Counted from the stretch's first letter, positions 15,940-24,986 are shown. The stretch: 36,139 nt of DNA from Hellea sp. (GCA_020631215.1 JAHDHS010000023.1:1-36139); one strand, 5' to 3'. Notes: generated from the letters alone by a model not told the origin. Numbers and translations are program-made.

Positions 15940-16367
15940 TGCGGGAACTCCCCGGTGACGTATTTGTGACGGGACAGCTTTCGGCTGTGCAGATGCAAAT
16001 GCTTGCCGAGCAGGGCGTACAGAGCTTCATTAATAATCGCCCTGATATGGAAGCGCCTATGCAGCCAACCTCAGAGCACCTGGAAGCGGCTGCGCAAAAA
16101 CTGCAGGTCGACTACCATCATATCCCAATGGCGGGCGGATTAACGCCGGGCCTAATAGATGCCAGCGTCACGGCGTTTCATAATTTTCCCCGGCCAATCG
16201 TGGCCTTTTGTGCGTCGGGTATGCGCTCTGCCGCCCTGTGGGGATTTGCGCATGTCAAAGAGATGGGCGTTGAGGCGGTGATGGATGCCATCGCAGAGGC
16301 CGGATATAATCTCGAACAAATCAGGGGACCGATCACTCAATACGCTGGACTGGCAAATGACGAATAA
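15939..16367 (+). CDS. TIGR01244/DUF442 (Blh-type) sulfurtransferase- or phosphatase-like protein
   Basis: A 142-residue protein of the DUF442 group, a cysteine-phosphatase fold also found as the N-terminal part of the Blh/bigR-type persulfide enzymes. Evidence: opening DVFVTGQLSAVQMQMLAEQGVQSFINNRPD, then HIPMAGG and the active loop FCASGMRSAALW. That loop is C91-x4-R96, the six-residue rhodanese-like length and one shorter than the C-x5-R of true phosphatases, so sulfur transfer is somewhat more likely than phosphate hydrolysis. It overlaps transketolase by one base (TGATG) and the next gene by 11 bp, so it is expressed with them. Substrate unknown. Confidence 0.75.
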   Translation: MRELPGDVFVTGQLSAVQMQMLAEQGVQSFINNRPDMEAPMQPTSEHLEAAAQKLQVDYHHIPMAGGLTPGLIDASVTAFHNFPRPIVAFCASGMRSAALWGFAHVKEMGVEAVMDAIAEAGYNLEQIRGPITQYAGLANDE

Positions 16368-16809
16368 AATCCCGCCGCCTATTCTGACGGTTGTCGCAAT
16401 TATCGGCGTATTTATCCTTGCGGTTAAAACGAGCTACGCCAAGCTTTATTTCCCGGGGCAGGTCTGGGCCGGTTATTTCATCGCCAGTCTGGGCCTAAGC
16501 TTGCTCCTTTATGCCGGATTGATGTTCAAAAATGCGGGTACAACCGTCAACCCATTTAAGCCAGAGGCTACGTCAGATATTGTGGATCAGGGGCTCTATG
16601 CAATCTCCAGAAATCCCATGTATTTGGCTATGGCCTTGACGATATTCGGGATCGTGATTCGAATGGGATCATGGCTCGGACTAATCCCTTTGCTAGCGTT
16701 CATAGCCTATATTACCGCTTTCCAAATCAAACCCGAAGAAGTCGCGCTTGAGGCGAAATTTGGCCAAGATTATTTGGACTACAAGGCCCGAGTCCGCCGC
16801 TGGATTTAG
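16357..16809 (+). CDS. Isoprenylcysteine/phospholipid methyltransferase-like membrane protein
   Basis: A 150-residue integral membrane protein of the ICMT/PEMT-like family. About four membrane helices are visible (PPILTVVAIIGVFILAV, VWAGYFIASLGLSLLLYAGL, YLAMALTIFGIVIRMG, LIPLLAFIAYITAF). The SAM-binding signature is the RNPMYLA motif around 85-91 with the downstream EE pair in KPEEVALEAKFGQDYLDY and the terminal VRRWI. Substrate cannot be told: bacterial members methylate lipids, small isoprenoids or unknown compounds. Start is ATG 16357, inside the preceding gene, with no Shine-Dalgarno of its own, so translation is probably coupled. It ends 56 bp before the SulP transporter. Confidence 0.82.
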   Translation: MTNKIPPPILTVVAIIGVFILAVKTSYAKLYFPGQVWAGYFIASLGLSLLLYAGLMFKNAGTTVNPFKPEATSDIVDQGLYAISRNPMYLAMALTIFGIVIRMGSWLGLIPLLAFIAYITAFQIKPEEVALEAKFGQDYLDYKARVRRWI

Positions 16810-16865
16810 GTCATTTTCTGCCTTGTAGTCTTGCCTAACGACAAAAATCCTGACACTGCGTATAA

Positions 16866-18638
16866 ATGAACGAGACGGCCCCGGCGAAGGGACATAATTC
16901 CGGCTCGGTAATCCATCGGCAATGGCCATGGGTGAAGGGCTATAGCGGCAGTCTTTTTGCCGATGATTTTGTTGCGGCTGTCGTTGTGACAATTCTGCTG
17001 GTTCCGCAATGTCTGGCCTATGCTTTGCTGGCGGGACTGCCGCCACAAATCGGCATCTATGTCTCTATTTTCCCGCTGATAGCTTATGCGCTTTTTGGCT
17101 CTTCCCGATATTTGAATGTCGGGCCGACAGCTGTGATTTCATTGATGACCGCTGCTTGCATTGCAACCTTACCTGAAGAAACGCGTGTGATCAGCGCCGC
17201 CGCGCTCGCGCTGATGACCGGCGGTATATTGTTGTTTTGGGGGCTGATAAAAGGCGGCATTATTATGAATTTCGTCTCCCGCCCTGTCGTCTCGGCCTAT
17301 ATTACAGGGGCCGCGCTTTTGATAATCATCAGTCAGATGAAACATATATTAGGCGTTCCGGTAACAGGCACGACGGCCCTGGAATTGATCAGAGGCCTGG
17401 TAACCCAATTGCCGCAATCCAATATCATGGCGATCGTGATCGGGGTTTTAGCCATCATATTGTTCTGGCTCGCGAAAACATTGCTGCCATATTTCCTTGT
17501 CAGGGCCGGTTACAAAGCGCGCGTTGCGAAAATGATCGCGCGCATGACGCCCATTTTTATCATTGCAGGGTTTGTCATCCTCAGCGCGACATTTAATTTT
17601 GCCGAGCGCTTTGACATGCGCGTTGTTGGAAAAGTGCCGTCGGGGCTGCCTCCTTTTGAGTTCCCAATCCTGTCTCGCTCAGCGCTTGAAGGTTTGATCA
17701 TCCCCGCCATCGTCATCGCAATCGTGGCGTTTGTCGACAGTACGTCGACGGCGCAGGAGCTGGCCTCCCGCACGCGCGGAAAAATTGACGCCAATAAAGA
17801 GCTTTTGGGGCTTGGGGCTTCTAATGTTGTTGCGGGTCTGTCCGGCGGATATCCGATAAACGGTTCCATGTCGCGATCTGCCGTCAATTTTACTGCGGGG
17901 GGCAAGACGCCCGTGGTTGGTATACTGGTCGCGGGGATGATGGCCATGACGGCGATTTTCCTGACCCCTGTCCTCAAGGCCCTGCCGCTGGATGTTCTGG
18001 CGGCCCTTATCATTGTTGCCTGCTTTAACCTTCTGGATTTTAAATCGATCTGGCGCACTTGGACTTACAGCCGTGCGGATGGGATCACGGCTTTGGCGAC
18101 ATTTCTGGCTGTGCTGCTTTTCGGGGTTCAATGGGGCGTGCTGGCAGGCGTTGTCCTAGCTATGGCTTTGCACATCAAAACGACACTGCAGCCGCATATG
18201 CCGCTTGTGGGACGCTTTCCGGGCACGGAGCATTACCGTGATGCTGAGCGTTTCATGGTCGAGACAGATGAGCGGGTCAAAACCCTCCGGATTGATGAAA
18301 GTCTCTATTATGCCAATGCACGCTACCTAGAGGATAAAGTTGCCCAGATTGTGGCTGACAGTCCTGAAATGACCGATCTGGTGTTAATGTGTACGGCGGT
18401 AAACCGGATTGATGCCAGCGCTTTATCCAGCCTTGAAACCATCAATAACCGCTTGCGGAGTGCAGATATTCAGCTGCATTTCTCCGATATGCAAAGCCGA
18501 GTCAAAGAACGCCTGTTCCGTTCCGACTTTTTGGACCGGCTGACAGGGCAGATATTCCTGTCACAGCATGAAGCGATGACGGCCTTGCAGCCGGAGCCGG
18601 ATTGGTCAGAGTTTTCCGATCACATCGATATACACTAA
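16866..18638 (+). CDS. SulP family inorganic anion transporter
   Basis: A 590-residue inner-membrane transporter of the SulP/SLC26 family with a cytosolic C-terminal STAS domain. Evidence: the SulP signature region VPQCLAYALLAGLPPQIGIY near residues 46-65, repeated hydrophobic helices to about residue 430, the GSMSRSAVNFTAGGKTP motif near 330-350, and a STAS-like end (RIDESLYYANARYLEDKV, LMCTAVNRIDASALSSLE) from about 475. Members carry sulfate, bicarbonate, nitrate, molybdate or dicarboxylates; the sequence alone does not tell which. The gene begins 56 bp after the methyltransferase gene, so co-transcription is possible but not certain. Confidence 0.92.
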   Translation: MNETAPAKGHNSGSVIHRQWPWVKGYSGSLFADDFVAAVVVTILLVPQCLAYALLAGLPPQIGIYVSIFPLIAYALFGSSRYLNVGPTAVISLMTAACIATLPEETRVISAAALALMTGGILLFWGLIKGGIIMNFVSRPVVSAYITGAALLIIISQMKHILGVPVTGTTALELIRGLVTQLPQSNIMAIVIGVLAIILFWLAKTLLPYFLVRAGYKARVAKMIARMTPIFIIAGFVILSATFNFAERFDMRVVGKVPSGLPPFEFPILSRSALEGLIIPAIVIAIVAFVDSTSTAQELASRTRGKIDANKELLGLGASNVVAGLSGGYPINGSMSRSAVNFTAGGKTPVVGILVAGMMAMTAIFLTPVLKALPLDVLAALIIVACFNLLDFKSIWRTWTYSRADGITALATFLAVLLFGVQWGVLAGVVLAMALHIKTTLQPHMPLVGRFPGTEHYRDAERFMVETDERVKTLRIDESLYYANARYLEDKVAQIVADSPEMTDLVLMCTAVNRIDASALSSLETINNRLRSADIQLHFSDMQSRVKERLFRSDFLDRLTGQIFLSQHEAMTALQPEPDWSEFSDHIDIH

Positions 18639-18749
18639 CCCTAAAAATCCTTTGTCAGATGAAGGCTTCTGTTCTATCAGAGTCAGGACGATTGTGGTGT
18701 GAGGCGCGGATATAGTTCCTGCGACCCGCCACCAAAAGAGAGATGTGCC

Positions 18750-19916
18750 ATGCCGGGCTCTAATATGTCCGGCTCCGATAGCCCTAAGGCGGAGCAGCCT
18801 AAGGCCCGGAGACGGTTTCGAAAGCGCAGACCGCAAAGACGCGGACGCGCCCCTACCTATGCCGCCCTCGATTTGGGGACGAACAACTGCCGCTTGCTGA
18901 TTGCAAGGGCGACTGAGGGCGGTTTCAAAGTCATCGATAGCTATTCCAATGTCGTGCGCTTGGGACAGGGCTTGTCCGCCACGGGCCGCCTGTCAGATGA
19001 AAGCATGGAGGCCACAGTTGAGGCCGTAAAAGTCTGCGCGGCCAAAATGAAAGCCAAACACGTCAAACGCTGGCGCTGTGTGGCAACCGAAGCTTGCCGC
19101 AAGGCGGAGAATGGCGAAGAATTCATGGCGCGCGTCAAAGCTGAAACCGGGCTGAACTTTGATATTATTTCTCCGCGTGTCGAGGCGCGCTTGGCGGTGA
19201 TGGGATGTCTCAATTTGATCGATCCGACCAAGGATGTGGCCCTGGTGATCGATATAGGCGGCGGCTCAACTGAGCTTAGCTGGGTGGATATACGTAAGTT
19301 ACGCGCAGAGGGCGGTTCGCACCGGGTCCACAGACCCCCCATCGCGGCTTGGGCCTCTCTGCCTATCGGTGTTGTGACTTTGTCCGACCAAGTACCTGAG
19401 CGTGAAGACCGTGATAATTGGTATGCGGAGATGAAGGATTTTGTTCGACAAACCATCATTGAACAAGGCTGCGAGACCCGATTCACCAAAACCTTCGAAC
19501 AAGGCAAAGGTCATTTAATCGGCACATCAGGCACGATTACGTCCTTGGCCGGAATCCATCTGAAACTGCCTTTTTATCAACGCAACAAAGTTGACGGGCT
19601 GTGGTTGCGTTCGGTCGATGCCGTAGCGGTTGCGCGGGATATGGCGAGCCGTTCCCCGGAAGACCGTGCGAAGGAGCCTTGTATCGGGGCGGATCGGGCG
19701 AAATTATTGGTGGCAGGCTGCGCGATCATTGATGTTCTGTGTGAAAAGTGGCCGTCCAAAATGATCCGTGTCGGTGACCGGGGATTGCGTGAGGGCATCC
19801 TAATCGGCTTGCTCAACCAGTCACAAAAGGTCCGGCAACTCCCGCCTAAAGAAGCGAACACGAAAGAAGATAGCGCTCAGCCTGATAGCGTTAACGGGGA
19901 TGAGGCAGATGAGTAG
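18750..19916 (+). CDS. Ppx/GppA family exopolyphosphatase
   Basis: An ASKHA-fold phosphatase of the Ppx/GppA family that removes phosphate from polyphosphate or converts pppGpp to ppGpp. The two phosphate-binding loops are AALDLGTNNCRLLIAR and ALVIDIGGGSTELSW, and SLPIGVVTLSDQV plus GTSGTITSLAGI complete the core. At 388 residues it is the short form without the C-terminal HD-like domain of E. coli Ppx. The N-terminal 35 residues are highly basic. I start it at ATG 18750 (AAAGAGAG upstream) rather than GTG 18699. Its stop overlaps the start of rlmE, a pairing common in alphaproteobacteria. Which of the two activities dominates is not clear. Confidence 0.9.
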   Translation: MPGSNMSGSDSPKAEQPKARRRFRKRRPQRRGRAPTYAALDLGTNNCRLLIARATEGGFKVIDSYSNVVRLGQGLSATGRLSDESMEATVEAVKVCAAKMKAKHVKRWRCVATEACRKAENGEEFMARVKAETGLNFDIISPRVEARLAVMGCLNLIDPTKDVALVIDIGGGSTELSWVDIRKLRAEGGSHRVHRPPIAAWASLPIGVVTLSDQVPEREDRDNWYAEMKDFVRQTIIEQGCETRFTKTFEQGKGHLIGTSGTITSLAGIHLKLPFYQRNKVDGLWLRSVDAVAVARDMASRSPEDRAKEPCIGADRAKLLVAGCAIIDVLCEKWPSKMIRVGDRGLREGILIGLLNQSQKVRQLPPKEANTKEDSAQPDSVNGDEADE

Positions 19917-20649
19917 GCCTCCTAAACGTATGTCAGGCAGCAAGCCGTCAGGCCCAAAACGCGGCCGCAAGACGCAGGCGGCCGATAAGGATAATGCGAC
20001 GCGCATGATGACGAAAAAGGTCAAGACGGCGCGGGGGCGTAAGCTGTCTTCAAAGCTATGGATCGAGCGCCAAATCAATGATCCCTATGTGCGTGAGGCT
20101 AAATTAAAGGGCTACCGCTCACGGGCTGCGTTCAAGATTGAGGAACTCGACGACAAATTCGGCTTGATTAAATCAGGTGCTGTGGTGGTTGATCTTGGCT
20201 GTGCGCCGGGCGGTTGGGTTCAGATCGCGCTAAAACGCGGGGCGTCGCGGGTCATTGGGATCGATATTCTACCAGTGGAGCCAGTCGGCGTTGCCGAAAT
20301 TATTCAAATGGACTTCATGGATGACAATGCGCCTGACACGCTTATTGAAATGCTGGGTGTAGAGCCGGATTTGGTTATGTCTGATTTGGCGGCTAATACG
20401 ACGGGGCATAAAAATACAGATCACCTTAAGACGGTGGCTTTGGTTGAAGCCGCCGCTGAATTTGCCATGCAGACCCTGCGCCCCGGCGGGCATTTCGTGA
20501 CGAAGGTTTTTCAGGGCGGGGCCGAAGGGGAACTTCTGAAACGGCTGAAACATAATTTCCAAATCGTCAAACACGCCAAGCCAAAATCATCCCGCAAAGG
20601 CAGCCCGGAAATTTACCTTGTCGCCAAAAACTTCCGTGGCCGGAAATAA
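19909..20649 (+). CDS. rlmE: 23S rRNA (uridine-2'-O)-methyltransferase RlmE (FtsJ/RrmJ)
   Basis: Methylates the 2'-O of U2552 (E. coli numbering) in 23S rRNA with SAM. The SAM-binding motif is VVDLGCAPGGWVQIAL. The K-D-K-E catalytic set is visible in SRAAFKIEELD, VMSDLAANTTGHKNTDH, HFVTKVFQGG and SPEIYLVAKNF. It is about 246 residues versus 209 in E. coli, the excess being a basic, probably disordered N-terminus (GPKRGRKTQAADKDNA). ATG 19909 has GAGG just ahead; ATG 19900, three codons earlier, is also possible. Overlaps the Ppx/GppA gene by 8 bp. It converges on the - strand operon with only 27 bp between them and no clear terminator. Confidence 0.95.
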   Translation: MSRPPKRMSGSKPSGPKRGRKTQAADKDNATRMMTKKVKTARGRKLSSKLWIERQINDPYVREAKLKGYRSRAAFKIEELDDKFGLIKSGAVVVDLGCAPGGWVQIALKRGASRVIGIDILPVEPVGVAEIIQMDFMDDNAPDTLIEMLGVEPDLVMSDLAANTTGHKNTDHLKTVALVEAAAEFAMQTLRPGGHFVTKVFQGGAEGELLKRLKHNFQIVKHAKPKSSRKGSPEIYLVAKNFRGRK

Positions 20650-20676
20650 CGCAGCTTTGGATTGCTGGGAAAACGC

Positions 20677-21111
20677 TTATTGGCGGCGTAATTTATAGTT
20701 CTGACGGATTACGTAACACAGCGCTATTAGATTTATGACCAATAGCAGAGCGTTTAGAACGAGGCCTTCCCATGCGCCGCGGTCGGCCCCCATGGATTCG
20801 TCAAATTGATATTCGTCCCAATAGACCAGAGTGAATATGCCAAACATGGCGGCGCTGGCGAGAAAATGCCAGAGCCACAGCCAAGACCATAGGCGGGATT
20901 TTAGGCCCACTAGTCCCGCGACCAAGGCTGTGCCTAAAGCCAGTTGAGCGGCATTATATTTCAGAATCTCTGACGGAAGGGGCTGCTGCCTTAAATGCGA
21001 TGGATAATTTCTAAACCCCATCCAGTCCCAACCAATTAAATAAACCCCCCACATCAAAACATTGACCACGATGATAAGTCGAAAGACCCATGTTATGATA
21101 AGCCCGCGCAT
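20677..21111 (-). CDS. Small integral membrane protein of unknown function
   Basis: A 144-residue protein with four predicted membrane helices (about 5-27, 53-70, 76-98 and 116-138) and short charged loops; the first loop contains YPSHLRQQPLPSEILKYN. I do not recognise a family. Its ATG shares one base with the stop of the dipeptidase gene (TAATG), so it is the last gene of the - strand operon that begins at 27958. No enzymatic motif is visible. Confidence 0.8.
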   Translation of the reverse strand: MRGLIITWVFRLIIVVNVLMWGVYLIGWDWMGFRNYPSHLRQQPLPSEILKYNAAQLALGTALVAGLVGLKSRLWSWLWLWHFLASAAMFGIFTLVYWDEYQFDESMGADRGAWEGLVLNALLLVINLIALCYVIRQNYKLRRQ

Positions 21112-22274
21112 TATTGCGGCAGGTTTTCGGCGAAGAAGCGCCGGGCGTTTTCTCCCATGACTTTGCGGATGGTGTCTTCGGTCATGCCTAGGGCAAGGAG
21201 TTCATGGGTGATGGCAGCGAGCTCTGAGGTGTCCAGAGAGGTTGTCACTGTGCCGTCAAAATCAGAGCCTAAAGCCACGGCATCCTCACCCAGAAGTTTC
21301 ACCGCGTCGATAATTGCCTTGGCAATGCCTTTGGGTGAGATATCGCAAATCGCGCCGTCAAAATAACCTATACCAATGATGCCCCCACGCGCGGCTATCT
21401 CTAGTAAGATGTCATCGGGCAGGTTGCGATTGGCGGTACGAGGGCAATGGCTGATGGTGCCGCCATGGGATATGAAAATCGGGTCAGGGGTCAGGGCCAG
21501 CACATCACGCACGGTTTGACGGCTACTATGTGCCACATCTATGATGATACCTTGGCGGCGCATTTCCAGAACAGCCTGCCGCCCAAAGTCAGTTAATCCC
21601 GCTTGGCTGCGACCATGTAGGGATCCGCCGAGCTCATTGTCAAAGAAATGTTGCAGGCCCATAGCGCGATAGCCTTCGTCATAGAGCCGCTTGATATTCT
21701 CTATCTTACCTTCCAAAGGATGCGCCCCTTCGGTCAGTAGTAAACCCGCGAGTATGTCATCCGTTTGGTTCAAATCGGACGCCCTGCGGATTATGACGAG
21801 CTTATTGTTAGGATTGGCTTCGATTTTTTGCAAGCGCTGGGCTTGATAGGCGGCGCGCTCATAGATGGAATTCCATGTACGGAGTGGCCAGAGCTGGGCC
21901 TTGGCGAGTAAGGTAATATCATCCGGCGCGTCGGCGTCATTGCCGTCAAAGTTCAGGCCGCGCGGGGATTTGGTGACAGCAGAGAAAACTTGCAGTTCCA
22001 CGCCCCCGTCGCGCAGTCGGGGTAAATCGACATGGCCGCGGCTCTGGCGTTTCGTGCTGTCGCGTCTCCAGAGCAGATTATCGGCATGTAAATCGGCGAT
22101 ATAAAGTTGGTTATGCAAGGCCTGTGCGGTCTCGGATACCGGATAAGGCGCATGATCCGTGACCGGGTTCATCTTTGCGTCCTGTCCGGGGACGGCAATG
22201 AGTTGAACATAAAGAAATCCTGCAATCAGCAGCAGCAAGATGAGGGCGGCTAGGCCTTTGAGAAATTTTTTCAT
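21111..22274 (-). CDS. Membrane dipeptidase (peptidase M19, renal-dipeptidase-like)
   Basis: A zinc dipeptidase of family M19 with a TIM-barrel fold, 387 residues. A membrane anchor or uncleaved signal occupies residues 8-27, so the catalytic part is periplasmic. Metal ligands are visible in DLHADNLLW (H63, D65), the bridging glutamate of LTEGAHPLEG, and the histidines of IDVAHSS and FISHGG; GSDFDGTVT carries the substrate-site aspartate. The family hydrolyses dipeptides, including those with D-residues at the C-terminal position. The start at 22274 has GCGAGG upstream; an in-frame ATG at 22319 would extend into the previous gene. It follows the M28 peptidase by 10 bp, suggesting sequential peptide breakdown in the periplasm (inference). 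Confidence 0.92.
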   Translation of the reverse strand: MKKFLKGLAALILLLLIAGFLYVQLIAVPGQDAKMNPVTDHAPYPVSETAQALHNQLYIADLHADNLLWRRDSTKRQSRGHVDLPRLRDGGVELQVFSAVTKSPRGLNFDGNDADAPDDITLLAKAQLWPLRTWNSIYERAAYQAQRLQKIEANPNNKLVIIRRASDLNQTDDILAGLLLTEGAHPLEGKIENIKRLYDEGYRAMGLQHFFDNELGGSLHGRSQAGLTDFGRQAVLEMRRQGIIIDVAHSSRQTVRDVLALTPDPIFISHGGTISHCPRTANRNLPDDILLEIAARGGIIGIGYFDGAICDISPKGIAKAIIDAVKLLGEDAVALGSDFDGTVTTSLDTSELAAITHELLALGMTEDTIRKVMGENARRFFAENLPQ

Positions 22275-22284
22275 GGGGCCTCGC

Positions 22285-23949
22285 TTAATATAACGGCACG
22301 GTTGGGGCAATTGGATCAAATCTGATCCAAAGCGATAAAATTAAGGCAGCCGCGAGAGAGAGCCCGGACAGGCTGAATTTAATTTTATCCGAAAACTCTG
22401 GTAAGACGGGAGCGAGTGTCAAAGCCGCGAGCGTGGCTGGCAATATGGCAACAGGTAACATGTAAGGCCCGACGCCAAGCATTAATAAATGTCCGAGAAA
22501 TATCATATAACCGAAGACAAGCGCACTCGTTATAATGATGACACTATTTTTCGGCCCTTCCATGAAAGCGGCCAGCCCCCATAACAGCAAAGTCCCCGTC
22601 AGGAAGTAAGATGCCGTCGGCGCAAAAACTTGCCCGATAATGGCGATAACGAAGATGGGTATGGCCACGCCCAGGCGTGTATTTGATGACAGCCTGGCTC
22701 CGCCAAAGATCAAAACAAACAGAGACACGCCCGTAAATATAGCCACGCCTTCCAATTTAGGTATGGCGGCCAGCCGGTCATAATATCCGGAAGAGCCGCT
22801 TCCGGATATCAGATTTAATATAAAGAGGGTTAGACCGCCCAATAAAAAGAACCCAACCGTTCGTGCGATGCCGGTCATGATCTCTTTGGGTTTGATGTCT
22901 GATTTGACCGATAAACCGTAGAAAATTGCCGCTGCGGCCAAGATGACCCATCCCCAAATGACGGTATAATGAAGAGTGAAAAGCCCGAAAAGATCGAAAA
23001 ATACAGCGTCGGCTTGCTGTTGCGGAAGAGTATCGAAGGTGACCAATGCCCGTGACAGATCCAGCCCTTGAGAGCCCATATGCTGAAGCGTTCTTTCAGA
23101 CAGCGCATCAGCTGTGATCTTGGGCGAGTGGTAATATCGGGCATCGCCAATATTAGCGATGTTATAAGCGACATAGCCTTTTTCCAGCGCCGGGGTCAGG
23201 TCTGTGTCATTTGGTAAGACGCTATAAACGAAAGTCGATAGAGAAGATGCGCTGGGCTGCTTGACGGATTTGGCGTATAATTTTGTGGCCTGACCGTTAC
23301 GCGCTGAGGTCTGAAACATATTGGCCGTGCCGCCGCCGCCGCGGGCTTCGAAATTGATCACGGCGCCAATTCTGTCGCTGAGCGGGTGGCTGGCAAAAAA
23401 CTGTCTCGCGCCGACCAGGCCAAGTTCCTCAGCATCTGTTATCAAAACAATGATATCCCGCTTGCGGGTATCATCCAGTTTTAGCGCGCGTACGATCTCT
23501 AATATACTCGCAATCCCGACCGTATCATCCGATGCGCCCGGCGATCCCCAGACCGTGTCATGATGAGCCATGAGCAAGAGCGCTTTTTTTGATCTATCCT
23601 GTCCGGGCAGAACGCCTATGACATTATAAATCAACTGTTCGGTTTTGGCTTCACCGCTCCAGCGGTTCAGCCGATCTAAATAAACGCCCTCCAGCTTGCC
23701 TTCGCTGATACTGACCTCAAGGCCCAGATCGGTCATGCGCTGGGCTATATAGGCGCGGACTTTCTCATTTTCAGCAGAGCCGGTTGGGTGAGGTTTCGCC
23801 GCGATGATGCGTACATCTTCCATGGCTCGGGCAGAGGAAAATTTATCGGCGGGCGTATCTTTGCCATTCGGTGCGGGCGGCATGATGGCAATCCACGCCA
23901 GACATAAACCGATCAAGACCGTAAGGAGAAAACTAACCCACTTCCGCAT
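22285..23949 (-). CDS. M28 family metallopeptidase with a multi-spanning membrane tail
   Basis: A 554-residue protein with two parts. The periplasmic-facing N-terminal half after a signal anchor (about 5-24) is a two-zinc aminopeptidase domain: AHHDT (H129, D131), GASDD (D141), TDAEELG (E174, E175), NFEARG (E201) and YYHSPK are the catalytic and metal residues. The C-terminal 230 residues form about eight membrane helices, the layout of the Fxna/ERMP1-vacuolar membrane protease group. Start ATG 23949 has GGAG upstream and shares a base with the stop of the Rieske gene (TGATG); ATG 23961 would add four residues. Probably an aminopeptidase at the inner membrane acting before the M19 dipeptidase encoded next. 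Confidence 0.88.
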   Translation of the reverse strand: MRKWVSFLLTVLIGLCLAWIAIMPPAPNGKDTPADKFSSARAMEDVRIIAAKPHPTGSAENEKVRAYIAQRMTDLGLEVSISEGKLEGVYLDRLNRWSGEAKTEQLIYNVIGVLPGQDRSKKALLLMAHHDTVWGSPGASDDTVGIASILEIVRALKLDDTRKRDIIVLITDAEELGLVGARQFFASHPLSDRIGAVINFEARGGGGTANMFQTSARNGQATKLYAKSVKQPSASSLSTFVYSVLPNDTDLTPALEKGYVAYNIANIGDARYYHSPKITADALSERTLQHMGSQGLDLSRALVTFDTLPQQQADAVFFDLFGLFTLHYTVIWGWVILAAAAIFYGLSVKSDIKPKEIMTGIARTVGFFLLGGLTLFILNLISGSGSSGYYDRLAAIPKLEGVAIFTGVSLFVLIFGGARLSSNTRLGVAIPIFVIAIIGQVFAPTASYFLTGTLLLWGLAAFMEGPKNSVIIITSALVFGYMIFLGHLLMLGVGPYMLPVAILPATLAALTLAPVLPEFSDKIKFSLSGLSLAAALILSLWIRFDPIAPTVPLY

Positions 23950-24986
23950 CAGCTTCTCCATCTCAAGGTTTTAGCTTTGACTGGATTTTTAAAGGAGCGG
24001 TTTTCGTCTCGATTTTTTGCCCATTCTTTTTTCAAGGCATAATACCATTTGGCTTGAGTATCCGCATCTTCGATCAGCATAAGGTTGGGATCATATTTCA
24101 GGCCCATTTGCTGTAGGTCCACCATATCCGCGTCTTGACGCAGGAAGATGCGCGCCCGATTTTTCAGGATAGGGGACAAGAGACGAAACAGGCCGTGATC
24201 GGTGAAGAAGATTTGCCGGATTTGGGTTCTGCCTGCGTCCATAGGCGTGACCGCTGTGAAAGATAGAATAGTCTTGTCCCCGACCGTGATTTCTTCGGTG
24301 CGAATGCCGGGTAGTTGGAAAGTGATTTCCGTCTGCGGTTTGCCGCCGAGCAGCTTATAGGCGAAGCTGTTAGAGGAGGGGCTGTGTTTGGCCATAGCAA
24401 AGCCCCGCTCACGCGGTTCAAAGGCTTTGGCCTTGTCATGCATGGAATGTTCGCTCCGCCACCACCATTGACGGTGCACATAAGGGCCATGAGCGGGGTC
24501 CATCAAGCCGATGACGGCATGATCGACATGGCAGTTCAGCGTCAGATGGTCATCAATGGTTGGCTTGCGAGTTGCGAAAGGAAATTCGGGCGGGTTAATC
24601 GAGGGGTCGCCGCTAAAACGTTTATCCTTTGCGACATAGATCCAGATTAATTGGCCGTTTTCCCGCACGGGATAGGTGCGGAGTTTGATTTTTTCTGTCT
24701 GCATCTCTTGATCCGAGGTCAGCGCCGGTATTTCTTTGCAGGCCCCGTCATCAATGCCGAACCGCCAGCCATGATATGGACATTCCACAGTGCCATCTTT
24801 GATACATCCTGCTGAAAGGGGCGCGGCGCGGTGCGGGCAGATATCACGCATGGCGAAAAGCGCACCATCCGCCTGACGGCCCAGATTAATTGGCTCACCT
24901 GCAATTTCTATGCGTGTCATCTTCTTGGGCTTAATATCGCCGGACAGACCTGCGAAATACCAGATATCATAAACGAAATCGGTCAT
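23949..24986 (-). CDS. Rieske non-heme iron oxygenase, alpha-subunit type
   Basis: A 345-residue Rieske oxygenase. The [2Fe-2S] ligands are C50-P-H52 and C69-P-Y-H72 (CPHRAAPLSAGC, CPYHGWRFG). The mononuclear iron site is in LMDPAHGPYVH (D163, H166, H171), as in vanillate/carbazole-type ring-hydroxylating or O-demethylating oxygenases. No ferredoxin, reductase or aromatic catabolic genes are nearby, so electrons must come from elsewhere. The single-base gap to the TRIC gene and one-base overlap with the peptidase gene show it is embedded in the operon. Because its neighbours are unrelated to aromatic breakdown, the substrate may be a lipid, sterol or cofactor (inference). Confidence 0.9.
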   Translation of the reverse strand: MTDFVYDIWYFAGLSGDIKPKKMTRIEIAGEPINLGRQADGALFAMRDICPHRAAPLSAGCIKDGTVECPYHGWRFGIDDGACKEIPALTSDQEMQTEKIKLRTYPVRENGQLIWIYVAKDKRFSGDPSINPPEFPFATRKPTIDDHLTLNCHVDHAVIGLMDPAHGPYVHRQWWWRSEHSMHDKAKAFEPRERGFAMAKHSPSSNSFAYKLLGGKPQTEITFQLPGIRTEEITVGDKTILSFTAVTPMDAGRTQIRQIFFTDHGLFRLLSPILKNRARIFLRQDADMVDLQQMGLKYDPNLMLIEDADTQAKWYYALKKEWAKNRDENRSFKNPVKAKTLRWRS

